From: Paramecium tetraurelia | Taxonomy: Eukaryota; Ciliophora; Oligohymenophorea; Peniculida; Parameciidae | Direction: 5' to 3' | Assembly: GCF_000165425.1 (NCBI RefSeq) | Contig: NW_001798972.1 | Location: 125,368-189,367, forward strand | DNA length: 64,000 nucleotides | Shown: positions 36,857-49,515 of the stretch, one piece after another | How the letters are laid out: each line of letters starts with the position of its first letter | Numbering within the stretch: position 1 is the stretch's first letter | The notes under the pieces: model-generated | The model's database searches: none | Seen by the model: the letters and a program-made list of their open reading frames with translations, nothing else | Told to the model about the DNA's origin: nothing | Program-made: the position numbers and the translations under genes

Positions 36857-38587
36857 ATGTCTTTTGAATAATTTCAACAACACAAGCAAAATTATTTTAA
36901 TACATTACTCACTTGTGATCTTAAATAAATTAGTAATTGGAGAATGCTCATTTAAAATCTATTCAGGATTGAGACAGAACCCAACGATCTTATGAAGTAA
37001 ATCATTAACAGATATTCAGAATTGTTTGGGATCGAAGACTTGCTTAAAATTAATAATTACAAATTAACTTAATTATTAATTAATCATCACAATATTTACG
37101 ATGTTCCAATCAATTTATTAAAATGTGATGGTATTGCCTAAATAATTGAACAATATGAACTTTCCCTTACTGTGTATCGAAATGTTTAGTTGAACAAGCT
37201 TTTCAAACATTTAATACTGTGCTAAAAACTCAATTTGCAAGTCATTCCCATTCACACATTCAATTTAGTTCATTACAATATTGAATAATCCTAGGAACTC
37301 GAATTCTTAAATGAATTGGTCCTATATCAAAGATCCAAAAGGGCGTAAACCAATAAACTACCTAATGAAACTTGGAATCTAGTCTTCAACCGCATTCTCT
37401 CCTCAAGACTCGATGAATCACGTCTTTTGTACACTTGCTAATTACTATAATAATTTGCACATTAAAAAATCAACATCAAATTTGATCTGATGAATTTGCT
37501 TAAGCATGTTATTGATGAATTTAGAATGCTCCAAAAAAGAGAAGCCACATTATTGGAACTTATTCGAACAATCAATATTTTAAAGGCTAATAAGTATGAT
37601 ATTGCAGAGTTAAAAGAACTTCGCAAAATCTGTGCTAAAGAACCTTAATTGCAAGGAGATAAAGAATATGATTTATATATGAATCTTGAACATTAAACTT
37701 AGAGTATAGAATTAATTGACAATCAAAATTTAAATGCCTACCTAACTGAAATTCTTTTAGGTGATGTGTAGAAACTTGGAGAAATTCAAAAGGCTGATTT
37801 AAGAGAGAAGATTTTAAATAAATTATAAACAGAAACTGATGAAAATTCTTTAAAGAAAATCATAGTAGTTAGTAGATAATTATGGCCAACTGAAATTTCC
37901 ATTGTTTAAAGATGTGCTAAATAGATTAGACATCTACTAGCAAACAATGATTAAACAAAAGAAATGATTTCCTTAGCAATAAATTCTTTGTATGAGTTCA
38001 AAAGAATACAATATCCTTTTTTAGACGATTAACTCATCAATTATTTAGCTTGCATTGATGACTTATACATAAATCCATAAGAAATCAGTGTACTTTTATA
38101 TTATATTTGTTTATCTTTACCAAAGCTTACAAAAAAAGAACTAAAACGTGATAATTAAAGAGAATACCCAATTAATGAAAACCTAAGTAAGATCTTGATT
38201 AATTTATTGCCTGTGATAAAAAAAATGTGTTCAAAAAATGCTCTAAGATTAAAAGTAATATATACTCTTACAGATTGTATTTGTAAATACAAAGAGTAGT
38301 TAGTTGATGTTGACTTGAAATTTTTATTTGAAAAGATAGAGTTTAATCTAGTGAAGGAATTGGAGTTAAAACAACAATGTAGAGTAGCAGTAGAATAAAA
38401 GGATATATAATTTTTGCACGAAAGATTTAGATATTTGAAAGTTGGATCTAGAAAATTATCAAGATTCTTTGATGATGCAAAATCAAATTACTTTGGGGCT
38501 CTATAAAAATTGTTGCAAAGATAAAGAGTGTATTTGAGAATGAGACAATCTAGAGGAAAATCAATTAGAGCACAAAGATCCTTTTGA
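36857..38587 (+). CDS. Intronless helical protein, 576 residues, unknown
   Basis: One uninterrupted exon of 577 codons including the stop, unusual here for a gene of this length. The protein begins MSFEQFQQHKQNYFNTLL and is helical throughout, with short leucine-rich helices (QLINYLACIDDLYINPQEIS, LRLKVIYTLTDCICKYKEQL) that suggest a repeat-type array. The C-terminus is very basic (QRQRVYLRMRQSRGKSIRAQ). No signal peptide is obvious. It might be a mitochondrial or RNA-associated helical-repeat protein, as the basic end and array style hint, but no family motif is visible. Stop is 49 bp from the convergent giant gene. Confidence 0.7.
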
Positions 38588-38636
38588 TATAATGAATATA
38601 TATATATATATGAATAACAAGCATAGATACTAATTT

Positions 38637-41600
38637 TCATTACAATTTCTTTAGTAATGATAACGTATGTTGCTCTGTCAGTACTTCTATCGGCAAATTG
38701 GTTAAAATTAATCTTAACTAAATTAGTCTTTAATTTGTTCTATATATCCAGCAGCCATAAAATACAAGATACATCAACAATAGCATCAATCCAGTTACTA
38801 AATAATAAGTGTATAACGAATTTAGATCATTTTAAGTAATACTTATTACAGCTTTCATTAATGTATCTATGAATAAGTTTGTTCCATCTGTAGTATCTAA
38901 AAAATGTTCGATCAAAGTGTTTGTAAACTCTCTTGTATTAAAAAGATCTAATACGACATTTAAGTCTGGAAAGTAATCAGCTTAGTTGGTTTCATAATAA
39001 TAATTTTATTTGAAAAAGGAATCCAATCTACTGACAACTCCCTAAATTCCTTTGCTTAAGTAATCTCTATTATCATCTAAACGCGTTGGAGTTCCATATA
39101 TTTCATAAAAATTAGTAGTATTATCATAATTGCAAAACGGGATGTCACTACTTAACAACTCGCAAAAATCATTAGAATATAACAATAATAGTACTTGTTC
39201 ATCTTCTTACGTAATCTTGTTAGATTCTATAATATTTTCATAAATTTATGTAATATTTTCAAAATAATTTGAATAAAGTGAGATGAAGATTTTAATGATT
39301 ACTCTTTAGTCCCTAAAAGTTTCCATTTCTTTATCTGTGTAAAATTCTAGTTCAACCAATTTGTTATATAAAATGGGTTAAGTTTTTGTGATGAAGGCTG
39401 TGCTAACAACTATATCCAATTGCGAAGTAAAACGAATAAAGCCCAGAGTTAATTATTATGTAGGTAGTAAATCATTTTATTATTTCTTAAATACTAGAAA
39501 ACCTCCTAATAGATAAAATAAGAAGATAAGACAAGTTATGATTATTATAATGGTTGCACTCCATAAAGTAGTATTAGGGTTGTTAATTTTAGAATTGAGT
39601 ACTACGTTTAGGTTTTTTTTATAATTTTTCCTATCTTCTATAATGTGATTCAACTTTATAGATTACATTCCAACCTAAGATAATTGATACTCTTTAAGTA
39701 CTCTAGATTATGTTTGCATTGCCTCGATCCCAATCTAATTCAAAGGAAAGAAAAGTAGTTTATAATAATTTTACTTTTTCCACCCATATTTTCCAGATAA
39801 TTGCTTTAATGTTTCTGTGACTGCTGTGAATCTTGTTATCATATCTTATGCCTAATTTATTTATAGCCTGCCAACTAAGATCAATATTTATTAACTATAT
39901 TATTCTATTTATCTCCAATAGGTTAATTAGCAATTTAGTATTAAGACCAATAAAATTATTTCTATTATGATTTATGTCTAGAATTCTTCTAACTAATTTT
40001 ATTGTTATCTAAAGAACAATTCATTAAGGGAATCTATTAATTGAAAATTCATATCCACAACATTTTTTAAATTATATCGAAGCATCAATAAATTGTCTAT
40101 GTAATTTCGATCAATTAATTAGATCAGTGTCTACATGTTATAATTGAGAGCTTGAAACAAAGTATCAGCCACATTAGAAATGATATTGATAAAATAAGTA
40201 TATGTAACATTCTCGTTACTCTAATACAGAAAATCCAAATTGATTTAGCTCAGCATTCCTGATTATTCTATTCCAATAAAGGTATCATACATATTCCTTA
40301 AATTAGAGAACATAACAGAAGCTAAGTCTTTCATCTCAGAGATGGTTTAAGTAATCAAAAAATCACTACTCTCAATAATACCAAGAGTGTTAAAAACTAA
40401 ACTCCATGTATAAGTGAAAACTTTAAAAAAATACCTATTAAACAGGGTTGGCCCATTAATATTTGAGAGTGTTAATTAAGTTTAATTGTTGTATGATTAT
40501 ATCTTCAATAAATGTGCTATTATATATGCAAGGACTATCATTATAATAATAATATTGATAGACACCAAAACTCTTAGACTATTTGTCATTTCAGTCTTCG
40601 ATTAAAATTTCTTGATTGTCGACATGGCAGAAATCCCAGAGGTTCCAGAAGTAATGCTTGATTTTGATTTTTTAGCTTCTCTATCTATTTCTTCATTTTT
40701 TTAATTTAATTTATTTTTCTGTAATATTTCAATAAGATTATTGCTCTTTTAATTTTGATCTTTACTGTTGCTTTTGACTTTTGACGAATCAGCCATTTCG
40801 ATATCATTACCTATTTCTTCATTTCCAATTTCTAGTTAATTTTAAATATCCATAAAGTCTTTATCTATCAATTCCTACATATGTTATTACTTTGAAGATG
40901 GACTGATGAAATTGATTCTTTGAGATAAAGGGCCATAACTGATACTATCTCTTGCTGACTCCATTCCCATTAAATCCATGTAATTTTATTATACATAATT
41001 CTTACCCTCAAACTTGTTCAAAAGTCTTTAAATTCCAGGTTAGAATTACTTGGAAATATTAGGTGTAACTTCTTCTTTGTCTACATTCATAGTTCCCAAG
41101 TTGCTTTCACTTAGATCTTAAGCACCAGGCATGGTTTTAGCCTTGTTAGTTGTCTATATCGAAATAGTATGCTAATTATTCATAAGGGAATCATTAGTCT
41201 TAAAAAACTCATCAGCCTTCCTCATATCATTTATTTCTAAAATGAAGTAACTTTTCCTATTCTCCTTTTTTCCAATTATTTTATACACTGCATTAATCTT
41301 AGCAACATATTATTGTTTAGGTTTAGTCTAAAAATATACAATTATAATTTACTTCTAAAACTTATAATGAATTCATTATTTAGTTATTGAATGCAATACT
41401 ATAAATTGTTAATGCTTATAGGAGTGAAACTCCTTTTAACTTTTTATTCTCACTTAAAGATTACCCAAGTTATTAGTATATTTGAATATCAGCCTTTTCT
41501 TTCTCGATTGAAGCAAAGGAGGCTCGAGATTTAAATAAGCTACTATCATTGATAAATGAGTTTTATTTAGATGAATAAGCTAATTTAGCAGACATCTCAT

Positions 41601-44034
41601 ATAAATCCTTGTTATTGTTATACTTCCAGATCTTATAAAACTTGTCTTACTAAATATAGATGGAATCCTTTCCATATGAATTTTTTAACTCATTCAATAT
41701 ATCCGTCATGTTGGGGAGCATAAAAAAAGCATTTAATTGTCTCAAATTTTCATGTAATATTCTATATGATTAATCTTTAGAATCAATAATTGTTGAATAA
41801 AAATTCTCAGTCATTCCAATTACAAATCCATCTTCATTAAATAGTAGATAATCTGATGATTTTTTTACTTATGATAGACAACCAATCAAAACATAGTCAT
41901 CCAGTTCACTAAAATTATTATCCAATTTAAGTTGATACGAAATTATCATGCCATCCTTTGATTATCCAAATACTTAATTGTAATCATCAAAGAATTGAGA
42001 CTTTGCAGTTTACAAATAATTTAATAATAATTTATCATGCTTTTCTGCAAAATAACTAGGCATAATCCCTGATATATTGTCTATTTGGGCAAACTCCTAT
42101 TCACTATAATCAAAAAACTAAGCTATCATCTTTTTATCTTGATTGATTATCTTGCCTCTATTCTTAACCAAACTTAACATCAGAATTACTGCTCTTTCTT
42201 AAATGAATGATAGATTGGTTATCGTATCTTCTTAAAGTGTATGTTCAATGTTATAAATTTCGCTAATAGCAGTTTCACATATTTGAGTACTATAATAATC
42301 ATTCATAATGGCACTACAGAAAATGGAGACCAATTTCAAATCCTGTACATTATTAGAAATAGACAAATGATCCAGATTCTTAATATCTATTGAACAATAT
42401 TAGTTAATTTAACTAGCTAAATTAAAGATCTTTTTGCTTTAATTTATAGCTAATCGTTCTAATTCATAAATATTATTAAACCCTTTAATTTACCTGTTCC
42501 AAAAATTGATCTTATCATTTAATAACTCTATAATGCTAGGAATGAATTTATCTTAAAATTATAGAGCTTCAAAGATTGATTAAATACTTAATTGTCGTTC
42601 AGTCATAGCAACCTTTTATTATCCATATAATTATTAATTAGTTTATTATTGATTTTTGATTAGATTTTAAAGGTAAACGCTCATTTGATCTCGAATGGAA
42701 ACAAAGTAAAAAGATTGAATTTATTATTTGCTTTGATACCGTTTTAATTCAACATAAGCTAAGAGTGGCTTTCTGCAGAATTAAGCCACATAACTTATAT
42801 ACAAGAGTTGCAATTCTTCATAAGCTGTTCTTGGGTCTAACTATGCTCTTTCTAATTCTGTATTTAGGATACAGAAGATAGTTTGATGAGTTCTTTAAAT
42901 CTGGTTGTAATCTGTCTTATAATTCTACTTTAACCAATGTTTCTAACAAACCACCTTATGACCCTTCCAATATTGGTAAAGTTCAAAGAATTCTTTGCTT
43001 CTTTGGTAATCAGAAGTTATTAAATATTTGAAATGCATTTCTTAGGTGTAATGTATGCAAGTGAAAGGTGTTACTTCATAATCAAAGACTGATAAGCATT
43101 TCATGATGTAAAATTAGTTACTTAAATGAAATGTCATGGGACACAATAGCATGAGCACATAAATAAGTTGGTCCTCTTAGAAAAGTTGTTCATTATTAGT
43201 TAAGATGTTTATACTTAAAATAATTAGGGTTGCAATTAGAGTAAAATTCAAGGAGAATTGCAATTGATTAACAAAGGGAATGGAAGGCTTCATGAAATAG
43301 GATTCTACTAATCTCAAAATTATGTCTAGGAATATGATTACTATTTGAATATATTAGACGATTGTATCAGAATCAACTAAGTACAATATTGCAATTAAAA
43401 TCGAGAGACAGTATTAAATTGATTGAAGTCCATTAAACTTCTACTATAAATAATTAAAAGGCACGAATGTGTAAGCCCTCAAAAAATATTGTTGCAAAAA
43501 TACAAATATTGAGAATATAAATAGTGTTACTAGACTCAAAATACTTTTCACATTAAAAATTGTCAACTCTTAATTAAAATTGGTTCTTCCTATCATGATG
43601 AAAGGAATTAATAGGAATATGATTGGCAACTGAAATATAGTAGTACTGAGCATAAAGAAATAGAAAATGAGTTTTCTAAGCGAATAATGTTAAAGAGGAT
43701 TGATATCATCTAGTATTCCCAGGATCACTAAGATAATGATAATCGTAATAAAGGTGAGCAGAAGTAAAGCGACAAAGCCAAATGCAATATCTCCAAAGTT
43801 AAAATTAGATTCAAAACCAAAAGGAATAATCAAGGAGGCTTGAGCAAGTTTTGATAAGAGGTAAAAGTGCCCATTGCTGTATTTCCATAAATTCCAACCA
43901 CTAATAGGCAACATAATTGAAAGGTATTAAAGATTGGTAATGAAAGCAATCAAGATAATCCAAAAGTCAGATGGTTGGGTATTATGAGTTAAATGGGCTA
44001 AGCATGACAACTATTCAAATACTATAAATTTCAT
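38637..44034 (-). CDS. Giant polytopic membrane protein with PAS-like region, copy B
   Basis: Paralogue of the gene at 29787-34988 on the opposite strand. It starts MKFIVFEQLSCLAHLTHN, followed by a membrane segment and SGWNLWKYSNGHFYLL, which aligns with GWSYWNYSDGYLSF of copy A. It ends NQRLIQLRLILTNLPIEV...SLLKKLQ, which aligns with the end of copy A. Between lie the membrane block, a helical region and a second membrane block. The span is not a multiple of three, so at least one intron is present; I did not resolve all introns, and the length is about 1780 residues. Function is unknown; a membrane-bound sensor is inference. Confidence 0.7.
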
Positions 44035-44292
44035 AATAATAATGATAATTTATCAAAGCAAAACAATTTTTATATAAATTGAAGTCGTATAATTTTATTT
44101 ATTAAAATTTCTTGAGAAGAGGCAATATTTGGAATATTTAATATTTCGTTTTGCAAATTAATTTAATTATGAAAGTACATTCAGAGTAGCAACTCAAAAA
44201 AATAAGGGAATAATAATAGTAAAATACCAAGTTCTTATTTTATATATTAATAAAATTTAATAAATTAATTATTTTATATATGAATAACATTT

Positions 44293-45507
44293 TCACTCTT
44301 TTGAAAAAATAGTTAAATTCAATGTTTCTTCACTTAATGATACACTTGGTTCATGGAGATCGTTATTAGAACCCATTTCAAGGATTTTTTGTTCAATAAA
44401 ACAACCATTTTCGTCTTGGATTATTACCTGTAAGCAACCAAAAGTATCGTGATTTCTTGGGTCTCTTAACTCATATTCCAAGTCAAATGGGAAGTTTATT
44501 TCTGTAAAGAACTTTTCGAATCTATCCGATTAAGTTTCCGTGAATATAAAGTTATTTGATATTATCGCTCTTAATTTAAGTGTTATTTGTCTCTTCTCTT
44601 ACGATGAGTATTCATGCACTTTACCTCCTGTCACACCTGCCGTATTATAATACTTATTAACATCTTTTGGATTACAATAGATATTTAACTGAGTTTATTA
44701 TTTACCAAACTTTTAAGCTGGAGCATATATGTCTTTGTATTAATCCACAAAATATACAATTTCACCAGGGAATGGGAATTGTTAGGTTGGCTTTAGTAAT
44801 ACATTCAAAATTCTTTTATACTAGGCCTTTTGATCATCATAATCAGGAAGGGAGTCTTTTTTAGCAATTTGTGCAGTTTCTGCTTTTAGTAAACCAGCCT
44901 GCTTATCTATGATTTAATAGGAGGCCAAAAATTTTGAATTTTATTGCTAATATAATTCAGATACCTTAATCAAAATGGATTTCTTGGCTGGAAAAATGAT
45001 AATAGAATTTTAGAGATTTAAATCTTCTAAAATTTACTCCGCTCTATTTATAAAGGTCTTTGTTTTGCTTATTTCCCAAAAGTCAACGGTAACAGAGAAT
45101 TCCTACTATTCTTACCAATTGTCTAGAACAGCTTTATCAATTAATTGTTTCACATCTTATTTTGTATACAATCCTAATTAAATTGCGATGTCTTTAGGAT
45201 CATTTGCTTTGTTTTTTTACAACTCAGCTATTTTATCCTTATGTATTAGTTGATCATAACTGGATATACCTGCATTGAAGTATTGATTATCAAAATATGA
45301 TGCTTCTTCAATATCCATCACAAAATAATTTACAGGTTTCTCTTGGCTGCTTTGGCAATAGAATTCCTCTGGATCCTTTTCAGGATCGCAAAATGTGCAG
45401 AATGATCGATAAAAGCATTTGTGAGTTTAGCAAATTGAAAAGACTTCTTAATCTAAATCCTCGTGATGATTATCAATCTAAATTTTATTTCCTTTATGTA
45501 TGATCAT
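44293..45507 (-). CDS. Unknown 404-residue protein with N-terminal Cys/His cluster
   Basis: Single exon of exactly 405 codons. The N-terminus MIIHKGNKIQIDNHHEDLDQ leads to a Cys/His cluster (ICQTHKCFYRSFCTFC, then FYCQ) at about residues 25-60 that could bind one or two zinc ions, B-box-like. The middle is helical (KDKIAELQKNKANDPKDIAI, VKQLIDKAVLDNW). A C-terminal beta-like part includes LKPTQQFPFPGEIVYFVDQY and ends NLTIFSKE. I do not recognise the family. The start is 20 bp from the divergent trichocyst-protein start. Confidence 0.72.
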
Positions 45508-45527
45508 ATTCGTTTTTATTATTATTA

Positions 45528-46680
45528 ATGAAAGTTATTGTTTTCATCACTCTTTTGGTATGTGTTTTCGGCCAACAACCTGAAATGTTAGAGTAAATTG
45601 CACAGAACAGTTTCGGCAGATAAATATTGTAAACAATTCAATTAGAACTCACACAAGAGTAAACTCATATTAAATAGCATTAGAAATGCAGCAAGATAAA
45701 TCTACACCATGTTAAACAAATTGTTTTATGATCTCAGAGATGAAGATGCTCGTTCAAGCAAAGCTAATGGAGAGAGACAAGCATAATGTTCTGATCAATT
45801 TGCATTAATCAATTCAATCTAAGAAAAAGCAGTTGTTGCCAAGGCTGATTATGAAAGACAAATACCAGGAAAATAAGAAGAATTAGCAAATAAAGTGGCT
45901 CAAGTTGAATAAAAAAATGCTGAGATCCAAAGAAATGATTAATTATATGTTAACCTTTCAGAACAAAGAAGAAAAGAGCATGAAACTTATGAACGTAAGA
46001 GAGATGAACTTATTGGTTTGATCAATGGTTTAAAATAAGCATAACAAATTATAAGACAATTGCAAACTCCTCATCCTGGAGGTGCTCTTGTTCAATTAAA
46101 AGAACATCATGAATAATTAAGTATCTAATTCATTCTATCTAAGTAAAATCATATGCTGCCAATTCAGAATTCAAAAGTATGGCATCATTGTTGATGGAAT
46201 TATGTACAGATGCTAAAATCCATTCTGATAATGACAATGTTTAAGTTATTGTAGATATTATCAATGACTTAATTGAAAGCATTTACGATGTCTAAAAGAG
46301 AGAAATGTATGCAGAAGATTGGGCAGAGAAGTTCTTCTAATAGGATTTGTATTTATTATCATTCAAAAATTAGACTGCGACTCTCCAAAGAAAATGTTAG
46401 ATTGTAAGGTCAAATCGCAGATGATCAAGCTGCTGCTGAATTTGCTCAATAGAGATTAGAGGATCTCCAATAATAGGCTCTCCTTCAATAAATTATTTAT
46501 GATAACAAAGAAGTGGAGAGAAAGTCTTTTGAGGTTGCTTGCAAGGAGGATAACAATGCTGCTGAGTAGGCCAGAGTCTCAAGAAATGAACAAATACAAA
46601 TTGTACTTCAGTTGTTGGAATTATTTGAAAACAATTTCAATGATAGAACTAGAGCAGCACTTCTTCAAATTGTTGTATGA
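45528..46680 (+). CDS. Trichocyst matrix protein (TMP)
   Basis: A 359-residue secretory protein with signal peptide MKVIVFITLLVCVFGQ. The body is almost wholly coiled coil (FYDLRDEDARSSKANGERQA, EEKAVVAKADYERQ-type, QLYVNLSEQRRKEHETYERK). TMPs are processed and crystallise in trichocysts, the defensive extrusive organelles of Paramecium, where they drive the calcium-triggered expansion. A QCSDQ cysteine and the GALVQLKEHHE segment fit the family. Three introns (25, 23 and 25 nt) give exactly 360 codons. The first intron also has a 19-nt alternative, less likely. The family is multigenic, so which TMP this is cannot be told by eye. Confidence 0.85.
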
Positions 46681-46716
46681 AACAATATAAAAGTTAAAAA
46701 ACATATATTATATAAA

Positions 46717-47109
46717 TCAAGATAAAGTTTATGATTCTAACATTATACCTTTCCTTGATTTTTTCTCAAAGAAAGTTGTTGTCCTGCAAAATGATACTTT
46801 TTTTGAGCTACTTGCTGAACTGCCACCTGAGCCATGAGATTTTGCAGTTGCTTATTTTAAAATTCCTTTCCCATTACTAAATCTTTTTTTCTCTGATGAC
46901 TGAGAATCTTCACTTTCCAAATTGTCTAGCACTTCATATTCAAAAACGCTATCCAATACTATATACGAGGGAATTTCCACAATTTCTAATTATTTTCCAA
47001 TAATATTTTTCACAATTGGACTATTTATTACTATTTTCTTTGACACTTCGCTTGAAATATTAGTATTAAGTGTCTCCATATCCATTTTATTCATACAGCA
47101 AGATCCCAT
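46717..47109 (-). CDS. Small MGSCC protein, probable lipid anchor
   Basis: Single exon of 131 codons. The N-terminus MGSCCMNK combines a myristoylatable Gly2 with Cys4/Cys5 for palmitoylation, a classic dual membrane anchor. The rest is acidic then Ser/Lys-rich (ESEDSQSSEKKRFSNGKG, SHGSGGSSASSSKK), likely disordered and phosphorylated. No fold is recognisable. Its stop lies 37 bp from the convergent trichocyst-protein stop. Confidence 0.72.
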
Positions 47110-47195
47110 TTTACAAAATATTACAATTTTATAAATTAAAATATTATATTGGAACTTCTTTTTATGGAAGAAGGAAATTATCTCATTATCTTATT

Positions 47196-47642
47196 ATGTT
47201 AGTTTTTCAAACTTTAAAACACCCTTACTTTTTAAATGCTTTTAAGAGTCATTTCTCATACAGTCCTATCTTTATTTTAGAAAATCGATTAAACAGTTGT
47301 CAAAAAATAGAAAATTATATTCACTTAATCATCTTGAGTTGTGAAGATTGTAAAAAACAGTATTAGTAAATTCAATAACATAACTTATATATAAGTTTCA
47401 ATTTTAATGAATTTAACACAAACAAAACTATTTCGTATTGTGGCTATTCCTTTCAGAATTTCATTCCTAAAACCTAAGTCATAAATGTAACTCTGATAAG
47501 TTCAAAATATAATCACTTAAGACAAAGGACAAATCTACATTTTAGAAATGATCTATCGTTTATATTGTAAAATTTACTATTAATATTTTAATAATAAACT
47601 TATTTTATAAGATTAATATTGGAATTAAACCTATTTTTGTGA
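47196..47642 (+). CDS. Doubtful 148-residue ORF
   Basis: An uninterrupted plus-strand frame in the 660-bp gap between the MGSCC gene and the coiled-coil gene. It begins MLVFQTLKHPYFLN and has three cysteines, but is rich in Phe/Leu/Ile/Tyr/Asn as chance frames here are. No motif. I list it only because the gap is otherwise unexplained. Confidence 0.25.
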
Positions 47643-47771
47643 GTATATAATAAAATTTATAATTTTACTTACAGAAAAGTGAAGAACTACAGAACCTTTT
47701 ATAATATTAATATATGCAAATATTATCAGTGTATGATCTTAGAACTTTATTTAAGATTGGACAAGCTTTTT

Positions 47772-49483
47772 TCAAGTTGACTGACTCTTAAGCTATTACT
47801 TATAAATATGCTTTTTACTTTAACACTTTTTCATCAGCTTAACTTACATTTACAAGACTTTAATCAAGATTTTCAGAATCCTTTTTTAGTTTTCTCTGGA
47901 GCTCTTGTTGAGCTTTTCGAATTAATTCATTAGAGACTTTTTCTAAAGATTTTTGTTCATTTAATTATTGAGATGATTTAATCAGCGACTTGAATCGTAA
48001 ATCCTTCAATCTTTCTTGTCTTTAATAATTTTCAATTAAATCCTGTTGTTTTAATTTCATCCTCTCCTGTTTTAAGGATTTCTAGTAATCTAATTCTTCT
48101 TTTCTTTTCAGACTATAATCTTCAAGAAGCTAAAATTTCTTTTACAAACTATCGACTCTATCAAATTACTAAGACTTAATATTCTTAAGACTTTTTTCAA
48201 TCTTTCTCCTTCTTAATTTTTCATCTTTTAGTTTGTTTTGTTCTTCTCTCTCTTTTGATTATTTTAAGGCTAAGCTATAGAGTAATAATACCTTTAAGAT
48301 CTTCTTCTTTGCTTGCTAATTTTTGAACAATAGACTAAACCAAGGATTCTTCCTTTTACATAGTTCTTAATTTGTATTGCTTTAATTTTTCTTCATGCAA
48401 GAACTCCTAAGAGTAAGACGCTCTAATTTGGATTCCCAAATTTATTTTTCTTTATTTAATGAGGTTTCTGCCCATTTTTATTGAATTTAAGTCATAGTTT
48501 ATGCCATTTACTAATTATATTGTCTGTCTTGCAAGGTTTTCCTTAATTATATTTACAATCTTCTTTCTTAATACTTTCTCTCTTATTCATCCAACTCTTT
48601 TTTATGTGAGATTTCGTCTTGTTCTAATTTCTTTCGTCTAGTATTATTTAATAATTTACATCTTTTCTTCTTTTTCTGCCTACCTTTTTCTGTCTTCCAG
48701 CAATTTGATTTATTTTTCTCTTTCTTTTTATTTAATTTCATTAACTTTTTTCTAAGAAGCCTACTTCATTTCTTTTTTCTTTCTTGCCTTCTAAATTGAG
48801 ATTTTAAATTTTAACTCCTCAATTTTTTTCTCTCTTTCAATCATATCTTGATGTAGTTTTTATCTTCTTTTTTCATTATTCAGTTGATGTTACACTTCTT
48901 TAGCCTTAATTTATAAGGATTTCTTATATTTAGCAATTTCCTTTTCCAACTATTATTCTAATACCAATATTGGATCGTCTTCATCGAAAGATAAATAAGA
49001 GGCATCCTTATCTTCTTTATCGATGCTACTCATTTTTTTATTGTAAGTTTCAATTAAATCATTAACCAATCTTTTGTTAAATGAAATAGGTACTCCTCAT
49101 CTCTCTGATAACTCTTTTCTAAATGCAAATTAGTAATATTTTTTTATTTCTTTATTATTATCTTCCTCACCTTACTAATTTCCTACAAGGCACCTAGAAT
49201 CTATTTCAGTTTTACCTTCCGTCTTCTTCATGTAGTGATCAAATCGCATCTTTTACACATTTTCAGAAATGCCAGCTTCAGCAAAATCTTCTAATTGTCT
49301 TCATATATAAATGCTCAACTGATACTTGAATTAAAATATATTTGGATCATAACCCAAAGCCAAGCATGCTTCTCGAGTCTTAGGTGAATCCGGTTTGATT
49401 GTAAAGGCCTTTCTAGTGTGTTAAAACACAATGCCTCTTCTAGTATTTCGATGAGTTTAGTCGAGTAAGGTTTCTAAATTCAT
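47772..49483 (-). CDS. Coiled-coil protein with in-frame TGA and a frame jump
   Basis: A long, very charged coiled-coil protein of perhaps 540 residues. Exon 1 starts MNLETLLDQTHRNTRRG and joins over a 27-nt intron (49299-49325, ending AAG) to EDFAEAGISENVQKMRF. Codon 120 is TGA (49097-49099), yet the same frame continues as clearly coding GVPISFNKRLVNDLIETYNK. A 22-nt intron follows. Near 48416-48423 the reading must shift by one base, from KEKQIWESKLE to SYSQEFLHEEKLKQYK, with no intron to explain it. The remainder (LRRRKIEKSLKNIKS, FKSLIKSSQQLNEQ) reads well. The 3' end is uncertain. Either a decaying gene, a sequence error, or an unusual decoding case. It may be a ciliary coiled-coil protein. 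Confidence 0.55.
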
Positions 49484-49515
49484 GTTTAATTATTATTTAT
49501 TTTTATTTTTTTTAA

